Below, in pieces: positions 38,661 through 48,781 of a stretch of DNA of 64,000 nt. Made by a program: the position numbers and the translations under genes. The stretch comes from Rivularia sp. MS3 (lineage in GTDB: Bacteria; Cyanobacteriota; Cyanobacteriia; Cyanobacteriales; Nostocaceae): NCBI GenBank assembly GCA_019192545.1, contig JAHCMI010000024.1:1-64000 (forward strand), read 5' to 3'. The notes beneath the pieces are model-generated. The model had not been told where the DNA came from. It did not search any database and saw only the letters and a program-made list of their open reading frames with translations. Positions within the stretch are counted from its first letter, which is position 1, and each line of letters begins with the position of its first letter.

Positions 38661-38689
38661 AATTCTTTGTTCGTATTCACAGCAAAACA

Positions 38690-38731
38690 GGTAGAGTTAA
38701 TTTAGCAGTTGAGTGCTAAATTAACTCTACC
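38690..38731. terminator. Perfect 18-bp hairpin between convergent genes
   Basis: GGTAGAGTTAATTTAGCA and its exact inverse are separated by a 6-base loop (GTTGAG). It lies between tldE and the pentapeptide gene, which end facing one another, and could terminate either strand. No U run follows. Confidence 0.45.
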
Positions 38732-38768
38732 CGAATGTAATTTATTCTATTAATAATAGTCAAAAGCT

Positions 38769-39224
38769 TTATTCTTGCTCTTCTAAATATTCACCACCAA
38801 CGCCTATGGAGGTATTAAATACGTCTGCTCCCGCTAAATTCGCACCTACCAATGTTGCATCTTCTAATTGAGCGCTATATAGCTGAGAACCACTCAAATT
38901 AGCATTTGTTAAGTCAGCTTTATTTAGAGTTGTGCTATTAATAAAAGCGCCTTCTAAATTCGCACCTTGTAAATTTGCACCGGTTAAATCGGCACCTTCT
39001 AAATTTGCTTCTTCAAGGTTGGCTCCTCTTAAATCGGCGTTTCTTAAATCAACACCAATTAAATGAGCGCCTCTTAAATTAGCACCTCTTAGATTACAGC
39101 CATAACATTCTCTTGTTAGGTTTAACTGCAATACCTGTCTAGATACAGGTTTTTCGGCTTGGGCGGTACCACCTACAAACATAGTAGTTAGTACTGCTGC
39201 TGCTGCAATAAGTTTAGTTTTCAT
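38769..39224 (-). CDS. Exported pentapeptide-repeat protein
   Basis: Protein of 151 residues. A signal peptide (MKTKLIAAAAVLTTMFVGGTA, cut after AQA) is followed by A(D/N)LxG pentapeptide repeats from about residue 43 to 138 (LRGANLRGAHLIGVDLRNAD and so on), forming a right-handed quadrilateral beta helix. The first turn has two cysteines (ECYGCNL) that may form a disulphide. It should be periplasmic or lumenal. Function is not known for this class in cyanobacteria. Confidence 0.88.
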   Translation of the reverse strand: MKTKLIAAAAVLTTMFVGGTAQAEKPVSRQVLQLNLTRECYGCNLRGANLRGAHLIGVDLRNADLRGANLEEANLEGADLTGANLQGANLEGAFINSTTLNKADLTNANLSGSQLYSAQLEDATLVGANLAGADVFNTSIGVGGEYLEEQE

Positions 39225-40429
39225 ACTTTAAATTCCTCCACCATAAAGCAAATCTTGTTAACTAATTAGGTAAAGATAAAATTTATATTTCCTCTTTTAG
39301 AGACAAATTAAAAATTATCTTAATTATCAAGAATTGCGACAAATGTTGTTTAATCAACTGTTTATATAATCGCTTAAATTAAGCGTAATGTCTTCATCCT
39401 AACGATTGAATTTTCAGATATTTAGGAATATATTTATATCCAATAAATAATAGAAATATATTGTATGAGTATTCCTAAGATAGAGCATGAGAACGAATCA
39501 GCTAACAATTTTCCATATTGCCGTTGTAACCAACTTTTACGCTGATTATCGGCGTATTTGTCATTTATATTGTTACGTCTGTCAAAACTCTATCGTAAGG
39601 TATAACCAAGTTAAGACATCATTGATTTGATATCCTATAAAACAATTTTTGACCGAATTGAATACTTTTATCAAAGAATAACTGACCTTACCCATCGCAA
39701 GTATGATTTGCCTCTACTTGCAATTTTGGCAGGATTCACAGAGCATAATACTTATAAGACAATTTTATTTATATTTCAATTGAGCAATGCAGAATAATTA
39801 ATAGTAGTTAAGGCATAAAAAATGAATACCATCCGGTTTAGCAAGCAACTGAGACTTTATGAAAATGCTTCAAAGATGACATCATATAAAGTTAAATTAC
39901 TGTAAGTATAGAAATAGAGCGATAATAATTGTCTACTTTAGAATTTAAACTATTAAACTGGAACCATTTACATAAAAAATTAAACTCAGTAATACAAATG
40001 AACCATATTTATCTGTTTGAAGTGTGAATCAGACTTGGCTGGCAAAATACAAGATATGATGCTTACGCTTAAGCAAGCAATACCGTATTATAAAAGTTTC
40101 CGATTTATTCACAAACCATAAATACCAACCATTTAGATAATAATTTGATTACCTTTGATTACAGATCGCAATCATGCCTATGGAAAAGGGTTCAAATCTG
40201 ACTCATCAACTTCAAACGCGATTCAACCTTCGTCAAAGAACAAGCTGAGTCTATTTTTGTAGCAGTGGTACTTAACAATCCGGTTACATTATATGAAACT
40301 GTAGGAAAACTATCTTAATGGTTGTATAGTTTACTCCGCATAGGTGTATATATTCCTGATTTCGCTAAAATAACGAAGCATATCCTTAATTATCAACATG
40401 GGCTGGAACAACATCTAAAAAATATCCTT
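39225..40429. other. Long AT-rich gap without a visible gene
   Basis: About 1.2 kb without a supported reading frame on either strand. It holds the candidate operator at 39921-39933 and a weaker GATAATAATTTGAT at 40136-40149. I saw no riboswitch consensus or tRNA. The length suggests a decayed gene or a non-coding RNA, but nothing in it supports a specific call. Confidence 0.4.
39921..39933. promoter_or_regulatory. Possible Zur/Fur-type operator
   Basis: GATAAT-A-ATTGTC differs by one base from a perfect GATAATNATTATC dyad, the pattern recalled for cyanobacterial Zur boxes. It is about 500 bases before the permease ATG at 40430, which is far for an operator. Confidence 0.25.
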
Positions 40430-41488
40430 ATGAATCAACTCAGCAATGGTTTTACCATATTCCTCAGTTTGTTAGTGGAAGCAATTCCTTTTCTGTTGCT
40501 AGGGGTTTTATTCTCCAGTATGCTGCTGTTTTTCGTTGATGAGCGGGCAATGGTAGAGAGGGTACCTAAGAATCCATTAATTGCAGCATTAGCAGGTAGT
40601 TTATTAGGCTTCTTATTTCCGGTATGCGAGTGCGGTAACGTGCCAGTCGCACGAAGATTTATCATGCAGGGAGCGCCTACATCTTTTGCGATTGGTTTTT
40701 TGCTTGCAGCCCCAACGATTAACCCAATTGTAATTTGGGCAACATGGACTGCATTTCGCGAACAGCCAGAAATAGTAGTATTAAGAGTATTATTTTCTTT
40801 AGTAATCGCTACAATTATCGGTTACGTATTTAGCTTTCAAAAAGATTTGAGTCCGATTGTTCAGCCTACACTTGCTCGTTACTTAAAATTCAATCAGCCG
40901 CAAAAAACACTCGCAAAAGAAGCTTTGGGGGGTTCTAGCTTAGAAAAGCAAGCAGTACCTAGTATGTTAAAGCCCGGTACTTATTTATTAGGTGGAAAAC
41001 TTGGCGGGCAAGCCGTGCGAATGGAAGCTGCCGGAGCAATGCAAACAGCCGCACCTGCTTATAGTCCGAGCAAGCCCTTTTTTGACAAAATGCAGCTTGC
41101 TATAGATAATACCATACAAGAATTGCGGGAATTAGGAGCCGTACTTGTTTTAGGAAGTGCGATCGCGGCTGCAATTCAAGTCTTAGCACCTCGCGAATTA
41201 ATTCTAAGTTTGGGTATAGGGCCAATTATTTCTATACTCACAATGCTGGTACTAGCGACTGTTGTATCAATTTGTTCTACAGTTGACTCTTTCTTCGCTT
41301 TGTCTTTTGCTTCGACTTTCACCAGCGGTTCTTTATTAGCTTTTTTAGTATTTGGGCCTATGATTGACCTCAAAGGTATTGGCTTAATGCTATCAATATT
41401 TAAACCGAAAGCAGTAATTTATCTTTTTCTCTTGGCAGCACAATTAACTTTTCTATTTTGTTTAATACTCAATCTACATTTCCTTTAA
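40430..41488 (+). CDS. Permease of the UPF0718/DUF318 (YcgR/ArsP-like) family
   Basis: Membrane protein of about 352 residues with roughly eight helices. Family motifs are FPVCECGNVPVARRFIMQGAP, LAAPTINPIVIWAT and, in the second half, CSTVDSFFALSFAS. The conserved cysteines and CECGN hint at metal or metalloid handling; ArsP relatives export organoarsenicals. The ATG at 40430 (MNQLSNGFTIFLSLLVEAIPF) suits the family better than the TTG at 40322. A middle loop (about residues 160-230) is polar. The TIGR03943 partner follows, so the two likely form one transporter. Confidence 0.83.
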   Translation: MNQLSNGFTIFLSLLVEAIPFLLLGVLFSSMLLFFVDERAMVERVPKNPLIAALAGSLLGFLFPVCECGNVPVARRFIMQGAPTSFAIGFLLAAPTINPIVIWATWTAFREQPEIVVLRVLFSLVIATIIGYVFSFQKDLSPIVQPTLARYLKFNQPQKTLAKEALGGSSLEKQAVPSMLKPGTYLLGGKLGGQAVRMEAAGAMQTAAPAYSPSKPFFDKMQLAIDNTIQELRELGAVLVLGSAIAAAIQVLAPRELILSLGIGPIISILTMLVLATVVSICSTVDSFFALSFASTFTSGSLLAFLVFGPMIDLKGIGLMLSIFKPKAVIYLFLLAAQLTFLFCLILNLHFL

Positions 41489-41640
41489 AAAATGAAATTT
41501 TAATATGAAATGTATATTGTCTGGCACGAAGGAACCATTTGTAATTTTATTGGTGAAATCGAATCAGTTCTGAGCCTCAATGATTTTCGCTTTATTCAAT
41601 TTTGCTGTATCTGCTTCCTCACAACCATAATCGATAAGCA

Positions 41641-42417
41641 ATGAGTTCTACAAAAAAACGCCCATCAAACAGATTACAAAAATTACTGCCCTGGTTAGAT
41701 TTTCTCGCAATCACCGCATGGGGATTTCTATTATTAAAATATTGGCTTTCACAAGAGCTATATTTACTTATTCACCCTAACTACTTTGCATTGGTTGTTA
41801 TCGCTGGCATCATGTTAATAGCTATTGGTATAGCCAAAGCAGTACAGCTAGTAAAACAAGGTAAAGCCGCTCCAGAAGTTCAGCATTTGAACTTAATACC
41901 TCCTCGCTTGGGCAGCCTTTTATTAGTCTTTGTAGCAATTCTAGGTTTTGCGATCGCGCCCCAAGTTTTTGCCAGTGACAAAGCAATACAAAGAGGAGTT
42001 GCAGATTTAGGTCAAGTCAATTCTCGTCTGCAACCCCAGTCTTTTCGCACTTCCGTTCGTCCCGAAGAACGCACCTTGGTAGACTGGACGCGGACTTTAA
42101 GTGTTTATCCCGAACCTGATGCATATACAGGACAAAAGGCAAAAGTAAAGGGATTTGTTATTTACCCACCAGATTTAGGAGATGAGTATTTCTTTTTAGC
42201 AAGATTTGTACTTACATGTTGTGCCGCAGATGCTTACCCAGTAGGTTTACCCGTAAAATTAAATAACGGTCAAACAAGAGAATTATATAAGAAAGATAGT
42301 TGGCTTGAAGTTGAGGGTGAGATGGCAACAGAAATTCTTTCAGGAAAACGTCAATTAACAATTATCTCAAATTCAATTAAAAAAGTTTCTCAACCTAAAA
42401 ATCCTTATAGTTATTAA
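41641..42417 (+). CDS. TIGR03943-family permease partner protein (YcgQ-like)
   Basis: Protein of 258 residues. Three hydrophobic helices lie in the N-terminal third (FLAITAWGFLLLKYWL, YFALVVIAGIMLIAIGIA, LGSLLLVFVAILGFAIAP), followed by a C-terminal soluble domain with KVKGFVIYPPD, FVLTCCAADAYPVGLPV and a final OB-like DSWLEVEGEM. The CC pair is the family mark and may bind metal. Members are nearly always beside an UPF0718 permease, as here (153-base gap), so they are taken as one system. Confidence 0.85.
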   Translation: MSSTKKRPSNRLQKLLPWLDFLAITAWGFLLLKYWLSQELYLLIHPNYFALVVIAGIMLIAIGIAKAVQLVKQGKAAPEVQHLNLIPPRLGSLLLVFVAILGFAIAPQVFASDKAIQRGVADLGQVNSRLQPQSFRTSVRPEERTLVDWTRTLSVYPEPDAYTGQKAKVKGFVIYPPDLGDEYFFLARFVLTCCAADAYPVGLPVKLNNGQTRELYKKDSWLEVEGEMATEILSGKRQLTIISNSIKKVSQPKNPYSY

Positions 42418-42661
42418 ATATTAGCCTCCAATAAAGGTTAAAGGTCAAAGGTGTTAAAATCCTTCACAACAAATGAAACTAACCCCTAACTTTACTTTGG
42501 CTGAAAACTTTACTATATAAGGGTTTAAAAATATGTTAGTTAGTAGATAGTAGTAACTATCATACAATCACAAAATATCAAACATTACATCTCTCTTCAA
42601 ATAATTAACAACTAACAACTAACAACTAACAACTAAAAACTAATTACTAAAAAGTAATAGC
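42418..42661. repeat. Short tandem repeats before 42662 gene
   Basis: ACAACTA-type heptamers follow one another from about 42605 to 42640. No gene is seen in the gap. Confidence 0.6.
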
Positions 42662-44167
42662 ATGACCACAAATAAAAGTTTAATTCAACCGTTAGATAAA
42701 GCCGCTGTAATACTGATATTAATATTAACCCTGCTGATTGGTGTGATAATATTGCAGGGTGATGCGGTAAGACCAAGCGTCCGCAATTTTAGTTGGGAAA
42801 ATGCCAAAATTGGAGCCGAAGATATTAATTTCAGCCTCAGATTTAGCCGCCCAATGGATATTAAAAGTGTAGAAAAGAATTTAAAAATTGAACCACCTTT
42901 AGCTGGAAAAATCAGTTGGGCGGGAAAAAGAATGGTATATACACTTTTAACTCCAGCACCTTATGGAGAAAAATATACAGTCGAATTGCAAGACGCTAAA
43001 GATAAATTTTCCGTTGCTAAAGGCACGAATAAAGTTATCGAACCTTTTGAAGGTACCTTTTTCTCTCGCGATAGAGTAATTCTTTATTTGGGTACTGAAG
43101 TAAAAGACAGAGGAAGATTAATTCTCTACAATTTAACCAAGCAGAAGAAAAGAATATTAACTCCTAAAGACTTAGTAGTATTAGATTTTGAAGCTTTTCC
43201 TCAAGGAGATAAAATTTTATTTTCTGCTCATGCTGCTGATACTCAAGATAGTTTATCCGCCCAGCTATATACAGTGACAACAGGGATTGCTGGAGAAATC
43301 GGAACAAAAGCAAAACCACCAGGAAAGTTAGATTTAGTCTTAGACAGTAAAGAATATCAAATTCTTAAATTCGACTTATCGCCTGATGGAAAAACTATAG
43401 TTATGCAAAGAGCGCATCAAAATAATCCCAGCGATTTTGGACTATGGTTTCTAACATTTGACGATAACGGTAAAGAAAGCAAACTCCAACAAATAAAAAA
43501 CGAACAGCCAGCAGGAGACTTTCTCATAACTCCTGATAGTAAAGCCGTAGCAGTTGCACAAGGTAAAGGAACGGCTATATTACCTATACAAACAGATGCG
43601 AGTAAACCTCTAGATTTTCTACCGCAATTTGGAGTACTGCAAGCTTTTTCTCAAGATGGCTCTCAAGCAGTTTTAGTTAGATTCAATACCGATTACACGA
43701 AAGACTTATTTTTAGTTACTAACCAAGGTACTCAAAAGCAATTATTAAAAACTACAGGTTCAATCTTAAAGTGTGAATTCGATCCAGCTTCACCGACTCT
43801 TTACTGTATGTTGACTCAGTTATTACCTGGAGAAGAATATCAAGAGCAGCCATATTTGGTATCAATTAACCTCAAAACCGGACAGCAGAAACCAATATTG
43901 GTATTGCCTCCTGATAAACGGGACTTGCAGATGAGTTTATCTCCCGATGGCTTGGGATTACTATTCGATCAAGTAGTATCTCAGACAGATATTTCCAATG
44001 TCGTAAGAGCAAACCCGTTAAAAACCAATGACGGGCAGGAAATTAGCACGAGCAGTTTATGGTTAATGCCTTTATTACCTGTCAACGATAGTGATAGCAA
44101 TATTAACGCTGAGCTTAAGCCAGAAAAACTTCCATTAGTCGGTTTTTATCCCCGTTGGCTTCCCTAA
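42662..44167 (+). CDS. Membrane-anchored Ig-like/beta-propeller protein
   Basis: Protein of 501 residues with an N-terminal helix (AVILILILTLLIGVIIL) that anchors a large periplasmic part. Residues about 40-115 (RPSVRNFSWENAKIG, FSLRFSRPMDIKSVEKNLKI) resemble a bacterial Ig-like SbsA/Big_5 domain. The remainder is a series of beta blades with SPDGKTI, TPDSKAVAV, SQDGSQAVL and SPDGLGLLF, as in TolB/WD40-like propellers. It is probably a surface or periplasmic binding protein. I do not recognise a specific name. It is separated from neighbours by repeats. Confidence 0.65.
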   Translation: MTTNKSLIQPLDKAAVILILILTLLIGVIILQGDAVRPSVRNFSWENAKIGAEDINFSLRFSRPMDIKSVEKNLKIEPPLAGKISWAGKRMVYTLLTPAPYGEKYTVELQDAKDKFSVAKGTNKVIEPFEGTFFSRDRVILYLGTEVKDRGRLILYNLTKQKKRILTPKDLVVLDFEAFPQGDKILFSAHAADTQDSLSAQLYTVTTGIAGEIGTKAKPPGKLDLVLDSKEYQILKFDLSPDGKTIVMQRAHQNNPSDFGLWFLTFDDNGKESKLQQIKNEQPAGDFLITPDSKAVAVAQGKGTAILPIQTDASKPLDFLPQFGVLQAFSQDGSQAVLVRFNTDYTKDLFLVTNQGTQKQLLKTTGSILKCEFDPASPTLYCMLTQLLPGEEYQEQPYLVSINLKTGQQKPILVLPPDKRDLQMSLSPDGLGLLFDQVVSQTDISNVVRANPLKTNDGQEISTSSLWLMPLLPVNDSDSNINAELKPEKLPLVGFYPRWLP

Positions 44168-44665
44168 GCTGTTAGGAGTAGTAAGTAGCAAGTAGTAAGT
44201 TTATGTGCTACGAGTAGTCTTTTTCATTAGTTTTGGTTGGTAAAACGAAAACTGAATAAATTTTCCCCCACTCTCCCACTCTTTCCCTCCCTCAGCCCTT
44301 GTCCTCACCCATCAATTCTAATGAAAACGAACACCAGTAAAATTATTACTTGCTTATATGGGGGAGTAATTTGCTACATTAGAATACAATGTCAAAATTA
44401 GTTGAAACAGCACTAAAGAATAGTGAATTAATCAAAAATCACTGTTTGGTGACAATGTTTCTAAAAATATTGAGTTTGTTAACATGAAGGCAAATTCGAT
44501 TTTTACGGTGTAGGTGGCAGGTACAGTAACAAAGCTGATAAAAATTAATTTTTATTGGTGAAGGTATGTCTTGCCTAAACAGGGAGATTTTGTTAAGACA
44601 GCATCAATAATGAAGAAATATACCGTTGTGTCTGCTTTAAAATTGAAGCTGGTGGGTGAAGAGTG
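44168..44665. other. Intergenic gap with low-complexity DNA
   Basis: No gene is seen. Bases 44264-44300 have CCCCCACTCTCCCACTCTTTCCC-type low complexity (related to 1-30). An AT-rich stretch follows (44335-44660) that presumably holds the promoter of the next gene. Confidence 0.5.
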
Positions 44666-46408
44666 ATGTATGAAGCCCAAAACCCAAATAATGGGGCTAA
44701 TTTTAAAAATTTAAATTCTGTTAATTCTCCAAAGCCGTCTGAAGGGACGACTAATCCTTTTTATTCGATACTAGCTGGCGAACGTAAAGTCAAAGAATTA
44801 CTATTGTTAGCTCCAGCAGTTGAGGAATCCTTATCAAATCAAAGTGTGGATTACTCGGAGGAAGAGGATGATACAGAACATATTGATACAGAAGTCGAAG
44901 TAATTATTGATTCTCAATCGAATCGGGTATCCCAATTCGATGAAGATGAGGAAGTTGTCTCCACTGAAAATTCTTTAGAAGATGACTGGGTTGCAGAACC
45001 TGATATTGGGCAGCAAGCCATAATCAATACGGAATTTGAAAAACTGTTGAGATTGAATGAAGAATTACGTTCTGCAAATGATAATCTGTACGAGCAAGCA
45101 GAGCAACTAACTACTGCTCTAAACGATTCGGAAGCAGCTTTGCAAAGGCAGTACAAGCGTTCGACTGTGGCAGAATCGATGTTGAAACAGCAAACCCAGG
45201 AGTTAAATGCTGCTCAGGCACAGATACAATATTTGTTTGAACAGTTAGAAAACTCTCAGCAAAATGTTCAACGTCAAGAAAGTTTAGCAGAATCATATAA
45301 AGTACATCTGGAAGCAAATCAACTGCGATTGGCTCAATTAGAACGCGAGTGTGCTTTAATCCAAAATAAGTACAGCGAACAAACTAGGCTTTTATCACAA
45401 TCAGAAAATGCTTGCCGAGAGTTACGCACCAGACTCAAGCGCCAGCAACGTCAAACTTTACAATTCAAAGCTGCTTTAGAAAAGAGTTTGGAAACATCAA
45501 TTCCCGGTTACGAGGAACTTGATGATAGCAATAGCAACTTCCTGGGTATGAGAAATAATACTGCGTCAAGTAAATCTAAGGAAAGTCAAGCTATAAGCAG
45601 TATGCAGTCGATTAAACCTTGGTCGGCTAATGAGGAGTATAATTACAGCAAAAATGACCTTTGGGAACAAGAAATAACAAGTTCGGGCATAAAAGACGGC
45701 GATAGTTCAATTCCAGAGGAATCTTCGACTTGGGAATTTACAGCTAACCCCGATATCATACCCGTAGAAAATACAAATGAAGTTTCAAATGCAGGTTTGG
45801 TTAATCTAGATTTAGTAAATAATGATTCATTTACAGATTCAACAAATATAAATCAAGTTGTTCCATCTTTAGACTCAACTGAGGAAGAATCAAATTTACA
45901 TCAATTAAATCAACAAGTTTCTCCCTCAGATTCATTAGAATTAGAAGATAAGCTTGATAGCGTAATCCAAACATTTTTTGCTTCTCAAACCGAATCTTTG
46001 GCTTCAGAGCCTGAGAAACAAGAAGAAGTGAAAGCAGATGAAGATATTACTCCCACTTGGACAACTGTTATCGAACCTCGTGGTAACAATGATGGTAACG
46101 ATAACAATGTGGTGAATGCCGACGATTGGGACAATTCATCTACCGATAACGAGCCGGTAGTAAGTTTTACATCATCAATTGATGACTTTAGTAACGACGA
46201 AACTGAAGATTATTGGGAAGAAGTTTCGCATTTTCCAGCTTTTGACTTATCCGAAAATGCCCCGCCTTTTGATATTGTTGGCGATACAGAAAGCGAGCAT
46301 AATTCTCCTTCACCGCTAATTTATCCCAAACGTCCACCTAAAGGGCGAAAATCACTTGCATCTGTGGAATTGCCAAAATTTCCTCAGAAGAAAGAGGATA
46401 ACCACTAA
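44666..46408 (+). CDS. Acidic coiled-coil protein of unknown function
   Basis: Protein of 580 residues, not recognised. Residues 65-110 are acidic (YSEEEDDTEHIDTEVEVI). Residues about 125-280 form a long coiled coil (LLRLNEELRSANDNLYEQAE, LEANQLRLAQLERECALIQ). The rest is disordered, rich in S, N, D and E, and ends with a basic proline-rich tail (PKRPPKGRKSL). There is no signal peptide or membrane helix. Such a layout suits a cytosolic scaffold, for instance of the cell-division or polarity kind. The start is ATG 44666; GTG 44663 directly before it is also possible. Confidence 0.7.
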   Translation: MYEAQNPNNGANFKNLNSVNSPKPSEGTTNPFYSILAGERKVKELLLLAPAVEESLSNQSVDYSEEEDDTEHIDTEVEVIIDSQSNRVSQFDEDEEVVSTENSLEDDWVAEPDIGQQAIINTEFEKLLRLNEELRSANDNLYEQAEQLTTALNDSEAALQRQYKRSTVAESMLKQQTQELNAAQAQIQYLFEQLENSQQNVQRQESLAESYKVHLEANQLRLAQLERECALIQNKYSEQTRLLSQSENACRELRTRLKRQQRQTLQFKAALEKSLETSIPGYEELDDSNSNFLGMRNNTASSKSKESQAISSMQSIKPWSANEEYNYSKNDLWEQEITSSGIKDGDSSIPEESSTWEFTANPDIIPVENTNEVSNAGLVNLDLVNNDSFTDSTNINQVVPSLDSTEEESNLHQLNQQVSPSDSLELEDKLDSVIQTFFASQTESLASEPEKQEEVKADEDITPTWTTVIEPRGNNDGNDNNVVNADDWDNSSTDNEPVVSFTSSIDDFSNDETEDYWEEVSHFPAFDLSENAPPFDIVGDTESEHNSPSPLIYPKRPPKGRKSLASVELPKFPQKKEDNH

Positions 46409-46546
46409 TATCATGTCTGTGGACTTTGGTAATTGGTAATTGGGCATTAGGTATTGGAGAAGGGAAGAGGGGGAGAAACAATTTTTATTTCTAACTCCTA
46501 ACTCCCAACTCCTAACTTGCTACTTGCTACTTGCTACTCCCAACTC
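46409..46546. repeat. Short tandem repeats at convergent ends
   Basis: TAACTCC/CAACTCC and ACTTGCT units (about 46490-46550) and a G/A-rich tract (46460-46475). They lie between two convergent genes and may help stop transcription. Confidence 0.7.
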
Positions 46547-48622
46547 TTAACTCTTTGCTTCTAACTGGTAACTTTTAACCGGTAGCTTGTCATTGTTAAC
46601 CGCTTTACCGGCACTTAGTGCATAATTCATTGCCAAAAGTCGCAGCCACAATCCTGGAAAGCGAGATTCTAGCTTTGGCTGCATCTGAGGAATAATTTTT
46701 CCAAACCATTTACCAAATACAGCACTGACTATACTGTGACGAGTAAAGTCGATATAGTTACCAACCCATCTTAATAAATCTTTAGCACCCGCAAGTTGCC
46801 AAATCCACAATAGCAAGGCGGGATTTTTCTTCGCTGCTTTTAATGCCAGTCGGTTAAAAGTTGATAAATTGAATCTATCCTTAATAAAATTATCCGCAAC
46901 TTCTAAAGGTTCATCTGCTAATAACCCAAAGAAGTTATTCAGCATAGCGTTAATACGTTCGGGTGGTATAAATTTTCCCGTAGGAACCATCATACCTTTG
47001 GAAAACATCCAGGTTACGGCAATGTTATTTTGGAAAGCACGGATTTGGTTTAAATCTTTGGCTGAAAGTAAATCGTGCTTGAGGGCAGTGTCTAGAAGTT
47101 GGGTTAATCTTTCTAGATTTCGTACCAAGGAACCAAACCCCGTAAATACCAGTGGAGACTGGAGCGATGCTGCATCACCAATCGCTATTAAACGATTAAA
47201 AGCCACAGTGCGATCGCGACTTCCAACGCTGAAATGTCCGGGTATATAACCAAACGTGGGTTTTTTCCAGACTAGTTTATCCATATCGCAGCGGCGATAT
47301 TCTGGCAAAATGGCGAAAAAGTCTTCGTACATCTCTAGTAAAGAGCCGGGATTCTCTGGGTTGACTTGGTGATAGTGAAATAAATAAATGGTTAATTCTT
47401 CGTTTTCACCTGGAAATAATTCCCAAATTAACTGTCTTCCCCGCGAAATATCTCCATGACTGTTAAGAACATCACCATATTTGGAATCCCAAACTTCAGG
47501 TGCAAATCCGCTTTCAACAACTGCTCCTACAGTCGGACATACGCTGTCAAAAGCGCGTTTTGGATTGAGTTGCCATGCAATCGGCGATGCCGTTCCCATT
47601 GCATCTACTAGCAATCTGCCGCTAACTTGCTTGCTTGTTTGCTCCCGCAATTCCTTAACTGTAAGAACAACTTGAGATGTATCAATATCAGCTTTTATAA
47701 ACTCTGTTTCATCCCAAATATCACCACCTGCGGCTCGCAGTTTCTCACCACACAAGGCAAGTAATTTTTCGGAATCTAAAGCTATATTTAAAACCGTTGG
47801 CGTATGTAGAATTGGAGCTTTCAGTTTGTTGGGAATATAGGCATCAAAAAACTTATTGAATCCATCTTTATACTCTCGGGCAATAATTGATTCCACTTCA
47901 GATGAAGTTAGTAAACCCAGATTTACCAAACTTTGAATTTCTAAACGGGAAATATTCCATTCCCGATTCATTTTTCCAAAAGGTAAACGCTCCACCAGCA
48001 AAACTTTATAGCCCAATCTAGCCATCACTGCCGCATGAATAACTCCTAATGCGCCGCCGATATAAATTAGGTCGTAAGTGGGGAAGGAGGAAGAGAGTGG
48101 GAGAGGGGAAGAGTGGGAGAAGATAACTTGCTTGGGTTCCTGGGGATTCCTTACACCTTCACGCCAACGTTGTTCCCACCAATAAGCACGGTTTAAATCG
48201 TATTCCCCATTCGGCATTTTTTGGAAATACTTAACCGTAAGAGGATAATAAGGAGCTAAAGCTTCAAAAATTGATTTTTTGGACAAATCAATAGTTGGTG
48301 GTGCGCTGTAATGGTGAGGAAAGCGATCGCGTATCTGATAAGTTAAATTTCGTAAAATTTGTGTCTCTTGAGGAAATCGATCGCTCCACCGAAACACCTT
48401 CAAATATGTTGTTCGCTGTACATTCCATACGAATACGGATAATTCGTTTGGTAGCTTTTCCGTAACATCGACAACAGCGGGTGTAGTATCAGACGACTTT
48501 AAGCGAATGCCATCAGACGTTAATAATTTGTCATAAGTTCCCGGTTGAAATTTAGTTTGCAACCAGTTTCTTACTGCTGCTGTGTCTGGAGTTGGGATTT
48601 CTAAATAAAGAATTTCTTTCAT
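46547..48622 (-). CDS. cruP: CruP-type FAD-dependent lycopene cyclase paralogue
   Basis: Protein of 691 residues. After an N-terminal domain (about 1-180) comes an FAD fold: YDLIYIGGALGVIHAAVMAR, then VERLPFGKMNREWNIS and LLVDAMGTASPIAWQL, and IAIGDAASLQSPLVFTGFG towards the end. The layout and the KMNREWNISR motif are those of CruP, the paralogue of CruA lycopene cyclase in cyanobacteria and plants, linked to protection under oxidative stress. ATG 48622 gives MKEILYLEIPTP; the in-frame TTG at 48643 is less likely. Residues near 185-200 (SHSSPLPLSSSF) come from a low-complexity DNA tract (48078-48122) that also occurs between genes. It ends in a gap of short tandem repeats. Confidence 0.85.
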   Translation of the reverse strand: MKEILYLEIPTPDTAAVRNWLQTKFQPGTYDKLLTSDGIRLKSSDTTPAVVDVTEKLPNELSVFVWNVQRTTYLKVFRWSDRFPQETQILRNLTYQIRDRFPHHYSAPPTIDLSKKSIFEALAPYYPLTVKYFQKMPNGEYDLNRAYWWEQRWREGVRNPQEPKQVIFSHSSPLPLSSSFPTYDLIYIGGALGVIHAAVMARLGYKVLLVERLPFGKMNREWNISRLEIQSLVNLGLLTSSEVESIIAREYKDGFNKFFDAYIPNKLKAPILHTPTVLNIALDSEKLLALCGEKLRAAGGDIWDETEFIKADIDTSQVVLTVKELREQTSKQVSGRLLVDAMGTASPIAWQLNPKRAFDSVCPTVGAVVESGFAPEVWDSKYGDVLNSHGDISRGRQLIWELFPGENEELTIYLFHYHQVNPENPGSLLEMYEDFFAILPEYRRCDMDKLVWKKPTFGYIPGHFSVGSRDRTVAFNRLIAIGDAASLQSPLVFTGFGSLVRNLERLTQLLDTALKHDLLSAKDLNQIRAFQNNIAVTWMFSKGMMVPTGKFIPPERINAMLNNFFGLLADEPLEVADNFIKDRFNLSTFNRLALKAAKKNPALLLWIWQLAGAKDLLRWVGNYIDFTRHSIVSAVFGKWFGKIIPQMQPKLESRFPGLWLRLLAMNYALSAGKAVNNDKLPVKSYQLEAKS

Positions 48623-48781
48623 TTTTGGTTGCAAATTCCCCAAAATCTACTCATTAAGACAGATTTAAGAAAGTCGTAAATCACGGTAAACTCCGCCCTA
48701 TCAGTTGAATAAATATTCTGTAAAGAAAGTTTAAGAGTTCGCAAGTTTTTTTGTTCCTTTAATTATTCACACACACACGCC

